NCBI GenBank assembly: GCA_963719485.1
Contig: OY970387.1
Span: 4,092,001 to 4,156,000 of the forward strand
Direction of reading: 5' to 3'
DNA length: 64,000 nt
Source: Bog-473 sp963719485
GTDB taxonomy: Bacteria > Actinomycetota > Acidimicrobiia > Acidimicrobiales > RAAP-2
Shown here: one piece after another, positions 40,815 to 50,014 of the stretch
How positions within the stretch are numbered: the first letter of the stretch is position 1
How the letters are laid out: each line of letters starts with the position of its first letter
Position numbers and translations under genes: made by a program
Notes under the pieces: generated by a model
What the model was told of the DNA's origin: nothing
Databases searched by the model: none
Seen by the model: only the letters and a program-made list of their open reading frames with translations

Positions 40815-41822
40815 GTGGCCCTCACCAGTGAGACAAATCCGGCCGGCATTCGGACGGACATGGTACGTACCAACGGCATAAACCTGCACGCCGGCCAAGA
40901 AGGATCCGGCGAACTCGTGATTCTCCTCCACGGGTTTCCGCAATGCTGGTACGTCTGGCGCCACCAGATTCCATGCCTTGCCGATGCCGGGTTTCAGGTG
41001 TGCGCTCCGGACCAGCGAGGCTACGGGTTGAGCGATCGACCGCCAGGCGTCGAGGACTACAACATTTTGAAACTTACTGCCGACGTCGTTGGGTTGGCCG
41101 ACGAACTCGGAGCGGAGAAGTTCACAGTGGTCGGTCAAGACTGGGGTTGCACCATCGCCTGGAACGTCGCGTTGCTGTATCCCAACCGCGTGCGAGGGGT
41201 TTTCGGCTTCTCGGTTCCATACGTTCCGAGGCTCCTCCGAAACTGGACCAACCCGTCGCAGTACGAGGACGCTTTCTGGTACGTGCGCTACTTCATGCAG
41301 CCTGGCATCGCGGAAGCCGAATTGGAAGCGGACATCACTCGGACCCTTATGTGGATATGGTACGCCGCCTGCGCTGGAACTGAGATTCACATGCTTGAAC
41401 TGTTCCAAGGCGGTCCAAAGGATCGCAAGTTCCTTGATGGGCTTGGAGAGACTCCTTCTTCGATACCTGGCAATTCAAAAGGGGACATCGATTACTGCCT
41501 GTCGCTCTTCCACGAGAGCGGATTTCGAGGTCCTCTGAACTACTATCGGAATCTGCCGCGTCAACGGGAGCTGACTCCCTGGCTCGAGGACGCCCGCATC
41601 CTCGTACCTGCCATGTTTGCCTACGGTGACGACGACACAACCACCCGGCGGACGAAGGACTTTGACCGAAGCTTGCAGAGCGCACCCGTCCATGAGCAGG
41701 ACCAATACTTCGAAAATCTGCTCGGCAAGGCGGTCGTCCCCGGTGCGGGGCACTGGCCAATGGTCGAACAACCAGACGTCGTCAATGATCTCCTGCTCAC
41801 GTTCCTCAGGCAGGTGAACTAG
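40815..41822 (+). CDS. Epoxide hydrolase-type alpha/beta hydrolase
   Basis: 335 aa from GTG 40815, with AAGGTGG seven bases upstream; GTG 40803 is an alternative. It shows the HGFPQCWYVW oxyanion motif, the nucleophile Asp in VGQDWGCT, a helical lid region with tyrosines, and catalytic His in PGAGHWPMVEQ. These fit soluble epoxide hydrolases and related fluoroacetate/haloalkane-type enzymes. It would open an epoxide made by the P450 or another oxygenase. It converges on the VOC gene 42 bp away. Confidence 0.86.
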   Translation: MALTSETNPAGIRTDMVRTNGINLHAGQEGSGELVILLHGFPQCWYVWRHQIPCLADAGFQVCAPDQRGYGLSDRPPGVEDYNILKLTADVVGLADELGAEKFTVVGQDWGCTIAWNVALLYPNRVRGVFGFSVPYVPRLLRNWTNPSQYEDAFWYVRYFMQPGIAEAELEADITRTLMWIWYAACAGTEIHMLELFQGGPKDRKFLDGLGETPSSIPGNSKGDIDYCLSLFHESGFRGPLNYYRNLPRQRELTPWLEDARILVPAMFAYGDDDTTTRRTKDFDRSLQSAPVHEQDQYFENLLGKAVVPGAGHWPMVEQPDVVNDLLLTFLRQVN

Positions 41823-41864
41823 AAGTCCGGACGGGACCTCAGCTTGGTCGTCAGGGCGCCCAAT

Positions 41865-42851
41865 TCAGGCGCGATCTTCACCCGGAAGCGGGTCGGCAGT
41901 GAATCCCCATGGGATGCCGTCGCTTGTCTCTGGATCCGTAATGATCACCGAGCCCGTATCGGCGCGGAGAGAAACACCCTGTGCTTCGAGGTGGCACCGC
42001 GCCGCGTCGAGGTCGACGACCTTGAGCATGATGGAGTGGTAGCAGTCGTGAGGAGATGTCGCCACCAAATCGGCATGGGCCGCGGTGCCCTCGTCCGGCA
42101 CCGCAACCTCGTATGCCCCGTCGGAAAGCCGCACGTATGTACTCGCACAACCCAGCGCTTCATTGCGGCCCTCGTGAATAACCCGGCCGCCAAGCACGTC
42201 GACGAGCAGCCGCAGCATGCGCTCGGGCTTTTTCGTCAGTGTCGTGTGGTGCGAAGTGAACTCTATTCCGAACGGATCGTCTTCTCGGCGAGGTCCGAGC
42301 TCCCATCCCTTCGCCGTGCGCGGATCGAGCTTTGTCTTGATAGGTGAGATGAACTGATACTGCAGGCCAATGTCGTCGGGAGATGTGAAAAACATCACTG
42401 ACGTCGACTGGTGCGCTGTCGGCGGCCCTTCCCCGGGATCCCTCCTATCGATTCCGACCACCTTGATGCCGGCTCGCCGAAGGTCGCTGTACAGAGCATC
42501 GATGCCTTCGACGTACCATCCGAAGCCCTGCAAGTGAGGCTTCTGAACGTCGGGAAACCGCTGGGCGCCGCCGAACACCATCAATTTCGGATCGATGAAG
42601 TCCATCAGGATGTCTCGGACCATTGTGAACGTCGAGAAATCGGTGCGGTTGTCTGGATCCTGCGGACCCGAACCGAATACTGAGTTCCGGCGGACGCTGG
42701 GCAGCCCGAAGACCCTTTGATACCACTCTTCCGACGTGGCAAGGTCAGGCACCAGGGCGGTCGGGTGGAACATGTAGGTCAACTGGAAAGCGTGTCGTGA
42801 TTCCGGGACGTCAGCCGCTCCGATCGTCACATCCTCATGCCTAGCGCTCAC
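41865..42851 (-). CDS. VOC-superfamily (glyoxalase/extradiol dioxygenase-like) protein
   Basis: 328 aa from GTG 42851, with AGAGGA five bases upstream. It contains two beta-alpha-beta modules typical of vicinal-oxygen-chelate proteins. The first covers about 25-160 (YMFHPTALVPDLATSEEWYQ) and the second about 195-310, ending in GIPWGFTADP. It could be a dioxygenase, isomerase or glyoxalase on a cyclic intermediate. I could not place the metal ligands with certainty, so a binding or non-catalytic role is possible. It is divergent from an enoyl-CoA hydratase gene. Confidence 0.75.
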   Translation of the reverse strand: MSARHEDVTIGAADVPESRHAFQLTYMFHPTALVPDLATSEEWYQRVFGLPSVRRNSVFGSGPQDPDNRTDFSTFTMVRDILMDFIDPKLMVFGGAQRFPDVQKPHLQGFGWYVEGIDALYSDLRRAGIKVVGIDRRDPGEGPPTAHQSTSVMFFTSPDDIGLQYQFISPIKTKLDPRTAKGWELGPRREDDPFGIEFTSHHTTLTKKPERMLRLLVDVLGGRVIHEGRNEALGCASTYVRLSDGAYEVAVPDEGTAAHADLVATSPHDCYHSIMLKVVDLDAARCHLEAQGVSLRADTGSVIITDPETSDGIPWGFTADPLPGEDRA

Positions 42852-43063
42852 AGAATCCTCTCAGTTTCGCCTACCGCTCGTCGTCATACGGGCCGTGAGA
42901 CGCCGCGCACCGGACCTCTGCACGAGCGAGACGCATTTATGGCCAATATTGAGAATAAGGCGCACTGGCGGCTCCCGCAAGTCCTCCCAGGTGGACCGTC
43001 CAAACTTTCGACGCGGTACTATCCCAATATAGAACTTTCGGGTATGGACGAGAAAGGCAGAAT
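42852..43063. promoter_or_regulatory. Divergent region VOC / enoyl-CoA hydratase
   Basis: 212 bp holding CCAATATTG (42943-42951) and CCCAATATAG (43023-43032), each a variant of the recurring motif. The heptamer actttcg is repeated about 30 bp apart (43004-43010, 43034-43040). AAAGG precedes ATG 43064. Confidence 0.45.
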
Positions 43064-43831
43064 ATGGGCCCCCTGCTTGTGACCGTCGGCGCCGGCGTGG
43101 CGACCGTGACGCTCAATCGTCCGGAGGTACGAAACGCGCTAGATGCCCAATTGAGACGCGAGATCCCGGAGACAATCACGCAGTTGGATCACGACCCTGA
43201 TGTCGATGCAATCATCTTGACGGGGACCGATCCGGCCTTTTCGGCTGGTCTCGACTTGAAGGAACTCGGCTCATTGGAGACTCCACCTGAAGAGCTGATG
43301 GCACCCGTAATACCGGCCCATACGACTCCTCTCCTCGGCGCTGTCAATGGACCCAGTGTCACTGGCGGCTTGGAACTAGCGCTCGGATGCGACTTTCTTG
43401 TGGCATCTGAGCGAGCTCGATTCGCTGATACACATGCTCGCGTGGGGATCATGCCGGGCTGGGGTCTCACGGTGTTGCTCCCTCAGGCGATAGGTCTCCG
43501 CCGTGCGCGAGAAATGAGTTCTACCGGACGGTATGTCGACGCAGCGACGGCTTTGGCGTGGGGCCTCGTTAATCATGTGGTTCCCCACACTGACCTCCTG
43601 GTCTTTTGCACTGAACTGGCAGAAGAGATCGCATCAAGTGATGCCATTGCGGTGCGCCGGTTGCTTCGAACGTACGACGAGGGATGCCGAGTGCCGCTCG
43701 ACGAGGCTTGGGCCATAGAGAGTCACGTGGCACGCGACTGGTTTCGAACGAGCTATGGCGGTTCTCAGGAGACCGAGCGGCGGCGCTCGACCATCGTCGA
43801 GCGAGGTAGAACGCAAATCGGCCACAGTTGA
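43064..43831 (+). CDS. Enoyl-CoA hydratase/isomerase
   Basis: 255 aa crotonase. It shows VTLNRPEVRNALD, the oxyanion hole FSAGLDLKELG and AVNGPSVTGGLELALGCD, which keeps the first catalytic Glu. The second acidic position reads ADTHARVGIMPGWG, so the second Glu is not obvious. This pattern is common in enoyl-CoA isomerases and in many mycobacterial EchA proteins. It would hydrate or isomerise an enoyl-CoA made by one of the acyl-CoA dehydrogenases. No gene follows before the convergent cupin. Confidence 0.87.
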   Translation: MGPLLVTVGAGVATVTLNRPEVRNALDAQLRREIPETITQLDHDPDVDAIILTGTDPAFSAGLDLKELGSLETPPEELMAPVIPAHTTPLLGAVNGPSVTGGLELALGCDFLVASERARFADTHARVGIMPGWGLTVLLPQAIGLRRAREMSSTGRYVDAATALAWGLVNHVVPHTDLLVFCTELAEEIASSDAIAVRRLLRTYDEGCRVPLDEAWAIESHVARDWFRTSYGGSQETERRRSTIVERGRTQIGHS

Positions 43832-44007
43832 ACGATTGCTCGGCGATGGATGCACAGAGCTTACGAGCACTCGCCGACGGTGGCATTTGCTGTCGCCCGG
43901 CGAGCCACACGATGCGGATCAGTGGTTCTCGTTCATCGCTCCAGTGGGGTGCTCACCAGACGGGTTCGACGGAACGATTCAAGAAGAATCGCCTGACGAA
44001 GTGCTGG

Positions 44008-44439
44008 CTATGCCTCGTGTGCGAACCGCTTGGGGTCCTTTTCGACGACCTCGGCCGTAATTTCTTCGATGGCGCCAACCCGGAACTCGACATACCGGCA
44101 CCCTTCCGGGCCAGCGACGAACGTGTAGGGCTGGTCAGGCGGAGTGAAGTACCCAGCACCTGGACCCAAGACCCGGTTGCCTTGCTTCATTGAACCTTCC
44201 AGAATCAGCGCCACCTGAGAGAGGTTGTGCTTGTGACGGGGTACTCGCGTACCCGGCGCGACCTCGGACTCGAGCAATGAGAAGCCACCGGGACCCTGAT
44301 TCAACAACACTCGAGTGATCAGGCGGCCAGCTAGAAGATCTTGCTCGGCTGCCACTTCATCCGGCACGCTGATGGCGGAGATCACCTGGCTCTCACCGTA
44401 GACGTAGGCTTCGGTCTCATCTCGATCGAAGAAGGTCAA
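44008..44439 (-). CDS. Cupin-domain protein
   Basis: 143 aa from TTG 44439 with only a weak ribosome site; no better in-frame start is seen. The single cupin barrel has motif 1 VPRHKHNLSQVALILEGSM (H-x-H with Gln at the usual Glu) and motif 2 around LGPGAGYFTPPDQPYTF. Small cupins act as metal-dependent dioxygenases, isomerases or sensors. Two metal-binding His remain visible. Its neighbours are an enoyl-CoA hydratase and an ABM monooxygenase, which suggests a catabolic rather than regulatory role, but this is open. Confidence 0.8.
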   Translation of the reverse strand: MTFFDRDETEAYVYGESQVISAISVPDEVAAEQDLLAGRLITRVLLNQGPGGFSLLESEVAPGTRVPRHKHNLSQVALILEGSMKQGNRVLGPGAGYFTPPDQPYTFVAGPEGCRYVEFRVGAIEEITAEVVEKDPKRFAHEA

Positions 44440-44819
44440 CTTCGTCGCAGATGTATGCTTTTGCTCGAGGAAGGGCGAACTGTCGTTTCTTGTTGTTCTC
44501 AGTAATTGGTCCCCTTCCAGGTCAAAGTGCAGGTCCAGCAGCCCTCATCTGGTATCGGCAAAAATAGGCGTCGTAGCCCAGGTTGTCAATATATGGCGTG
44601 ACAATCTGATATATCGGATGTGCCGACGAATCCCCTTCCCAGGTCCGAATCCGACTTCGGGTCCTCTTTCTGTTCTGCGCCATAGGACCCTGATGGCCAG
44701 GGTCCACATCGACTCAGGGGTTGGTTCATCCGCCAAGGAGGGATTCGTCCGTAATGCAATACTGCTTCAGCGGCCTCGCAGGATATTGACCACTCCCATC
44801 CTTGAAGGGATCGAAAAGC
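44440..44819. promoter_or_regulatory. Divergent region cupin / ABM monooxygenase
   Basis: 380 bp with no credible gene. The stretch gtcaatatatggcgtgacaa then ctgatatatc (about 44586-44617) holds two similar AT-rich blocks, candidate promoter or operator elements. Near the ABM start, gaaggga (44809-44815) is a plausible ribosome site. Confidence 0.35.
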
Positions 44820-45119
44820 ATGTCATACACGGTTTTTGCCAAGTTCGTCGTTCTTGAGGGAAGGGAGGCCGAGTTCATCGCTGCGTTTGGGGAGATGTGG
44901 GAACAAACACGTAGTGAACCTGGAACGCTGCACTACGCCCTCAATAGGAGCACTCAGAATCCAGCGGTGTTCTGGGTGTCCGAAATCTATGATCAGCGGT
45001 CTTCGTTTAAGGCCCATGCCGCATCGGAGGCGATGTCCCGGCTGATGACGGCTATCGAACCGCTCGCCCGAAAGAGCGAGCAGGAGTTCTTGATGGGAGA
45101 ACTCGTCGATCAGATGTAG
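44820..45119 (+). CDS. ABM-superfamily monooxygenase-like protein
   Basis: 99 aa from ATG 44820. It is a small antibiotic-biosynthesis-monooxygenase (dimeric alpha-beta) fold: YTVFAKFVVLEGREAEFIAA, LHYALNRSTQNPAVFWVSE and YDQRSSFKAHAAS. Such proteins oxidise quinol-like rings without cofactor, or act as isomerases or cyclases. It lies alone between the cupin and the convergent P450. The function is uncertain; the family is clear. Confidence 0.82.
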   Translation: MSYTVFAKFVVLEGREAEFIAAFGEMWEQTRSEPGTLHYALNRSTQNPAVFWVSEIYDQRSSFKAHAASEAMSRLMTAIEPLARKSEQEFLMGELVDQM

Positions 45120-45170
45120 TCGGTTCTCTTCACCGCCGCACATGACGCCCCGAGTGCAGGGCCGAAGGGC

Positions 45171-46412
45171 TCAAGCCGGCGTCAGGTGGATCGGCAAGTG
45201 CTTCAGCCCTCCGACAAAATTCGACCGGACGCGAACAGGATCTCCGGTGAGCTCTACGCTTGTAAAGCGCCGAAGGATTTCCTCGAACTCGATCTTAAGC
45301 GCCAAGCGTGCCAAGTGAGCACCGAGGCAGAAGTGCTCGCCAAAGGCGAAACTGAGGTGCTTGTTCGGCTGCCGCGTAATGTCATACAGAAATGGATCGG
45401 AAAACTGAGTTTCGTCACGATTCGCCGAGGGCGACCACACTGCCACCCGATCCCCTTCTTCGAGGTCAACGTCGCCTATTCTTACTGGTGAAACAACCGT
45501 GCGCGCTTCGTGGGTGATTGGACTCGCCCATCGGATGAACTCATCGACTGCGGTGGGAATGAGTGAGGGATCGGCCTGCAGGCGAAGGAAGTCGTCTGGC
45601 CGTTCGAGCAAAGGCAACATTCCACCCGACGACGCAGCCGCTCGCGTGGTATCGAGGCCGCCGGCCAGCAGAAGGCTCGCCGTCTGGACGACATCCTCAG
45701 GTCGAAGTCGTTCGCCTTCGACTGTACCTTCGAGGAGCTGACTCAAAAGGTCCTCGCCGAGATCCGTCCGGCGCTCACTGACTAAGTCGACAAAATACGA
45801 CTTCAATTCCTTCTGCGTTTCCAGCAGCGCAGTACGCCGGTCTCTTCCCTGCGTAAATTCGGGATCGGACGCTGCGGTGACAGTGATGTGCTCTAGTTCG
45901 GCCAACCGGTCCCAGTCTTCCTCAGGAACACCCATAAGGGAGAGGGCAATCGCCGCGGGGATTCGATGAGCGACATCGGGCACAAAATCAACATCCTGCT
46001 TTTCAGCTGCTTCACTGAGGCAGGCCACAGCGAATCGGCGAAGTTGTTCCTCAAGGCGAGCGATCGCACGGGGCGTGAAGTTGTGCGAGATGACCTTCCG
46101 CAGAGGTGCATGCAGCGGCGGGTCCGTCGAAATCATGGACCGGCCGACGTAGCCATCGGGAAAGGCCTCTAGAGTCTCGCTGCTTCGCAGGACAATCCGG
46201 TCTTCGTTACTCAGCCGATGCGGGTCGAGGTAGACGGCCCGGATATCCTCGTAGCGCGTGACACACCAGAAGGACTCGCCGCCCGGGCGGTCGTGAAGCC
46301 AGACCGGCGCCTCGCGCCGAAGAAGTGACCATGCCTGGTGGGGATCTCCCTCCGTGAACATGTCAAGATCCCAAAAATCGATCTCATCTAGGGTCTCTGG
46401 AAAGCGTGCCAT
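45171..46412 (-). CDS. Cytochrome P450
   Basis: 413 aa with AGAGGA upstream of ATG 46412. It has the I-helix AGGLDTTRAA, the K-helix ExxR (EFIRW), and the heme loop FGEHFCLGAHLAR with the thiolate Cys. Soluble class I P450s of this length hydroxylate sterols, terpenes and fatty acids and need a ferredoxin plus reductase. None is visible in the window, so these must come from elsewhere. It is likely the oxygenating entry step. The promoter region has CCAAATATAG (46441-46450). Confidence 0.93.
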   Translation of the reverse strand: MARFPETLDEIDFWDLDMFTEGDPHQAWSLLRREAPVWLHDRPGGESFWCVTRYEDIRAVYLDPHRLSNEDRIVLRSSETLEAFPDGYVGRSMISTDPPLHAPLRKVISHNFTPRAIARLEEQLRRFAVACLSEAAEKQDVDFVPDVAHRIPAAIALSLMGVPEEDWDRLAELEHITVTAASDPEFTQGRDRRTALLETQKELKSYFVDLVSERRTDLGEDLLSQLLEGTVEGERLRPEDVVQTASLLLAGGLDTTRAAASSGGMLPLLERPDDFLRLQADPSLIPTAVDEFIRWASPITHEARTVVSPVRIGDVDLEEGDRVAVWSPSANRDETQFSDPFLYDITRQPNKHLSFAFGEHFCLGAHLARLALKIEFEEILRRFTSVELTGDPVRVRSNFVGGLKHLPIHLTPA

Positions 46413-46541
46413 CGTGGTCCTCTTCGCTTGGGTGGCTGTTCCAAATATAGCAATTTTGTCGATTTAGCAGATCAGGACGAGCGTCCTGGTCCGAGCGCGG
46501 GCGGGATTGCCTGAAGCGGCCTTGCCCGACCGGGTCGTCCT

Positions 46542-47441
46542 TCAGTCCTTCAGTCCGAATATTCGGGCGGCGTTTTGGTGCAAGAACTTCGGCCAGACAT
46601 GATCCCGAAAGGGCACACGCGGAAGCTCCTCGAATATGCGTTCGTAGGTAAGGGTCGGGTAATAACCCGCGTACAGCACCTTGTCACTGCCCCTGGTATT
46701 CGCGTAGTCGACGATCGCCGACGGATAGTGCTTTGGCGAAAAGGCGGAGGTCATGTAATGCAGGCCTGGCCACTGGAGCATGAGCTTGACTGCCAACGCT
46801 TCCCATGGCTCGGCGCCATGCCGAATGACGATTGTCAGATCGGGAAAGTCGTAACACACCTGCTCAATCCGCATCACTTCTTGGCATGCTGACGGCACTC
46901 GTGGACCCGCGATTCCTGCATTGATCAACATAGGAATACCCAGATCGACGCAGGTCTGATACACGGGGTAGAAGAGGCGGTCATCGATGGGAACTTGTGG
47001 CTTGCAGAGTGCTGGTACGGCAGCACCGGCAACAGCTCCAGAGTCCTCATATCCGGCCCTGAGTCGACGAACGGAAGCACCGATATCGTTCGGATCAATC
47101 AACTCAACGATGCCGCGGAATCGCTCGGGGTGGGTCTGAAGCGCTCGTTCAGAGACTGGATCCCCGATAGCGATCAGACACGTAGAAATATTGTGTTTAT
47201 CCATCTCTTGCAGTACAGCCTCGACTGGATCAAACCCCTCCTCGAGCTCAACGGCGGGACTTTTGAACAGATGGCCATGTGCCCGCTCCCCCGCGGAAGC
47301 ATCGGTGGCCCGCAACACGTCCCGAAAACGGGCCCAGCGGTCGAAGCCATGGGGACGAGCCCAGTTCAACATGGGCTCGATGACTCCTAGCGACGTCGCC
47401 GCCGTAAAGGCAGGGTTACTCGGGGATTCCGACGCTGTCAC
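46542..47441 (-). CDS. Amidohydrolase-family hydrolase/decarboxylase
   Basis: 299 aa from GTG 47441, with AAAGGT upstream. A longer frame to 47552 overlaps the previous gene and is rejected; this start is 25 bp past its stop. The ACMSD-like TIM barrel shows PMLINAGIAGPRVPSACQ, LTIVIRHGAEPWEALAVKL and KVLYAGYYPTL in place of the usual WxTDxP/SDYP motif. It also lacks a canonical HxH near its N-terminus, so metal binding may be altered. It follows an acyl-CoA dehydrogenase pair in one leftward operon. Confidence 0.8.
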   Translation of the reverse strand: MTASESPSNPAFTAATSLGVIEPMLNWARPHGFDRWARFRDVLRATDASAGERAHGHLFKSPAVELEEGFDPVEAVLQEMDKHNISTCLIAIGDPVSERALQTHPERFRGIVELIDPNDIGASVRRLRAGYEDSGAVAGAAVPALCKPQVPIDDRLFYPVYQTCVDLGIPMLINAGIAGPRVPSACQEVMRIEQVCYDFPDLTIVIRHGAEPWEALAVKLMLQWPGLHYMTSAFSPKHYPSAIVDYANTRGSDKVLYAGYYPTLTYERIFEELPRVPFRDHVWPKFLHQNAARIFGLKD

Positions 47442-47466
47442 CGTCGACCTTTCGGGAGGAACACGA

Positions 47467-48693
47467 TCACCCGCTGCCTTCGCTGAAGCGTCGAGAAGCG
47501 TCGGACTTGCGGACATCCTTGAACGGCACGTCGTAGTCCACCGATGGGTCACGGGGTAATCCCAGTACCCGCTCTGCGATCAGATTGCGCTGGATCTGAT
47601 CGGAACCCGCCCCGATCGAAGTTACGAAGGCACGCATCCCATACCGGTTCGCTTCGTGACCCTGCGCCGACCCAGCTCCAGCCAGCATGGCTTCCGTTCC
47701 AAGCATCTGCGCATAGACCCGAGCCGACCCGTGCAGCACCTGCGACATTGACAGCTTTAGCACTGTGGCGGTGTTCATGTCTGTCATCCCGTGCGCGCGT
47801 TCAGCGTTCCACCCCACGATTCGACGTAAGGCGTGAACGCGTGCGATGTCTTGTCGGATGACAGGATCGATATTGCGCCCGAGCTGCTTCGCCACCGAGA
47901 CCAGATCGGCCGTCTTCTTGGGGTCCTCAGGCCTGAACTCCCCCGCTTCCACGCGGGGGCGCTCGATGGCTCCTCCCAGCATCATGCGCTCAATGGCCAG
48001 GGCGTTGTTGAGCACCCTCCACCCATCGTTGACATCGCTGATCCGGTGCTGATCCGACACACGTACGTCCGTGAGCAATACCTCGTTGAAGATTGCATCA
48101 CCAGTCATCTGCTTGATGGGATAAATCTCGATCCCTGCCTGATTCATGGGCAAGAGAAAGAATGTGATGCCTCGGTGTTTGGGGGCATCCCAGTTCGTAC
48201 GGGCCGGCAGCAACCCGTGGGTCGCCTGGCGTGCGGCGCTGACCCAGACCTTTTGCCCATTGACCAGCCACTCCTCGCCGTCACGATCCGCTCGGGTTTG
48301 TAGCCCCGCCAAGTCCGAGCCCGCACCCGGCTCGCTGTAGAGAAGGCACGTACGGAATTCACCGGTCAACAGCTTGTGCTGAACGTACCTTCGCATCTCT
48401 TCGGATGTTGCATGATTCTTGATGACCTCAGCGGCAATTTGATTGACACCGACAAGGTTGCTGGACGGTGCACCTACCTTGTCGAACTCCTCTTGGACAA
48501 CGAGAGCAAGCGACTCAGACAGCCCCTTCCCGAAGTAATTCGCATCCCACGTAGGGCAGGCCCATCCCGATTCGACCACCAGCTCCAAGAAATTGCGCCG
48601 GTCGGTCTCAGGCTCCCAATGAACCTTCAGCCAGTCCCGAACCTCTTCTCGAATTTCAGCTTCCCCGGTCACATCGGTGTCCATTTCGTTCAT
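47467..48693 (-). CDS. Acyl-CoA dehydrogenase, canonical subunit
   Basis: 408 aa from ATG 48693 (GAGGCGAG upstream); a longer frame to 48828 overlaps the previous gene and is rejected. It has LLYSEPGAGSDLAGLQ, NGQKVWVSAARQATHG and the C-terminal IGAGSDQIQRNLIAERVLGL. It should pair with the divergent subunit encoded 10 bp upstream as an alpha2beta2 enzyme, like the other pairs here. It is followed by the amidohydrolase gene. Substrate unknown. Confidence 0.88.
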   Translation of the reverse strand: MNEMDTDVTGEAEIREEVRDWLKVHWEPETDRRNFLELVVESGWACPTWDANYFGKGLSESLALVVQEEFDKVGAPSSNLVGVNQIAAEVIKNHATSEEMRRYVQHKLLTGEFRTCLLYSEPGAGSDLAGLQTRADRDGEEWLVNGQKVWVSAARQATHGLLPARTNWDAPKHRGITFFLLPMNQAGIEIYPIKQMTGDAIFNEVLLTDVRVSDQHRISDVNDGWRVLNNALAIERMMLGGAIERPRVEAGEFRPEDPKKTADLVSVAKQLGRNIDPVIRQDIARVHALRRIVGWNAERAHGMTDMNTATVLKLSMSQVLHGSARVYAQMLGTEAMLAGAGSAQGHEANRYGMRAFVTSIGAGSDQIQRNLIAERVLGLPRDPSVDYDVPFKDVRKSDASRRFSEGSG

Positions 48694-48703
48694 GCCACTC
48701 GCC

Positions 48704-49816
48704 TCACAGTCCGATTGCTCCTGCCAGCCGCTCCCGGTGGTACTGGACGTCACCGAACAAAAATTCAGATGTTTTGGCGCGCTTGTAATACAAGTGAGCC
48801 GGATGGACCCAAGTGAACCCGATGCCACCGTGGATTTGAATGTTCTCGTGCCCTGCGAGCAAAGAGGCTTCTGAGCAGAAGGCCGCCGCCAGCGGGGCGA
48901 GCTCTTTTAGATCAGCGGTCATTCCTGCCACCGCTTCTGCACCAACGTATGCCGCGGATCGCGCTCCTTCAACGGCGACGTAAAGGTCAGCGCACTTGTG
49001 TTTGATCGCCTGAAACGAACCGATGGGCCGACCGAACTGAATGCGGTCCTTGGCGTACTCAACGGCCATCTCCATTGCGACGGCCGCCACACCTGCTTGC
49101 TCGTTCGCCAATGCAACGGAAGCTACTCGCATTGCGTCGCCGATGATCTCCCCCGCACGGCCTTCGTCACCAATGAGGCGTCCTGGCGCACTCTGGAACT
49201 CCACCCGCGCCAGCTTCCTCGTCTCGTCAAGCGTCTGGAGTCGCATACTTTGAACTCCGGCTGCCTGAGCATCGACGGCAAAGAGGCTAAGGCCCGATGG
49301 GGAACTCGCTGGTACGAGAAAGAGGTTCGCGATGGCTCCGTCGAGCACGTAGGGCGCGAAGCCCGACAGCACCCACGAGGACCCAGTTGCCGCAGCTGTG
49401 AGTGTGGCGCCCTGGTCAGCCCATTGCGCCCGGAAATTGGTCAAGGCGAAAGTAGCAAGGGTCGCACCCGTAGCCATACCAGGCAGCAACTCCTCTTTTG
49501 CACCGCCATCCTCGGTCAACAGGAGTACCGAGGAGGCGATCGACGTCGAGAGAAGCGGTCCACATAGGAGCGCTCGCCCAGCCTCTTCGAGGGCGATCGC
49601 CACTTCCTCAAAGGTCCCGCCTGAGCCACCGTATTCGTCGGGAATCCCTAATCCCGTAACGCCTAGCTCCGTATTCAGTCGGGACCAGAGGTCGGGATCG
49701 ATTCCATCGGGCGTCGCCATGATGCGACGGACCTCGCCCTCCGGCGATGCCTCACTCAGGAAGGCCCGAATATTCTGGCGAAACTCCTGCTGCTCGGGGC
49801 TATTAACAAGGCCCAT
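48704..49816 (-). CDS. Acyl-CoA dehydrogenase, divergent partner subunit
   Basis: 370 aa with a strong GGAGGAAAG ribosome site before ATG 49816. The N-terminal and C-terminal helices are typical (SPEQQEFRQNIRAFLSEA, KDRIQFGRPIGSFQAIKHKC, IQIHGGIGFTWVHPAHLYYK). The middle domain lacks SEPxAGSD. This matches the FadE28/34-type partner of steroid side-chain dehydrogenases. It is first in a leftward operon with the canonical subunit and the amidohydrolase. CCATATTTAG (49861-49870) and CACAATATAG (49876-49885) lie just upstream. Confidence 0.86.
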   Translation of the reverse strand: MGLVNSPEQQEFRQNIRAFLSEASPEGEVRRIMATPDGIDPDLWSRLNTELGVTGLGIPDEYGGSGGTFEEVAIALEEAGRALLCGPLLSTSIASSVLLLTEDGGAKEELLPGMATGATLATFALTNFRAQWADQGATLTAAATGSSWVLSGFAPYVLDGAIANLFLVPASSPSGLSLFAVDAQAAGVQSMRLQTLDETRKLARVEFQSAPGRLIGDEGRAGEIIGDAMRVASVALANEQAGVAAVAMEMAVEYAKDRIQFGRPIGSFQAIKHKCADLYVAVEGARSAAYVGAEAVAGMTADLKELAPLAAAFCSEASLLAGHENIQIHGGIGFTWVHPAHLYYKRAKTSEFLFGDVQYHRERLAGAIGL

Positions 49817-50014
49817 CTTTCCTCCGTCAGCCGAGCTCGAAGCCGGCTAGAGATAAGCATCCATATTTAGACCTGCACAATATAGCCCGGGTGGGACATC
49901 CGAGCAGGCGCCCGCAAGACACCATTTTCGGACCGCGATGGACGATCTTGCCCAGCTGAAACCGACCAGAAGCAAGCGGCACGTTTCTCAGATCTGCCCG
50001 ACACGCTGGACGGG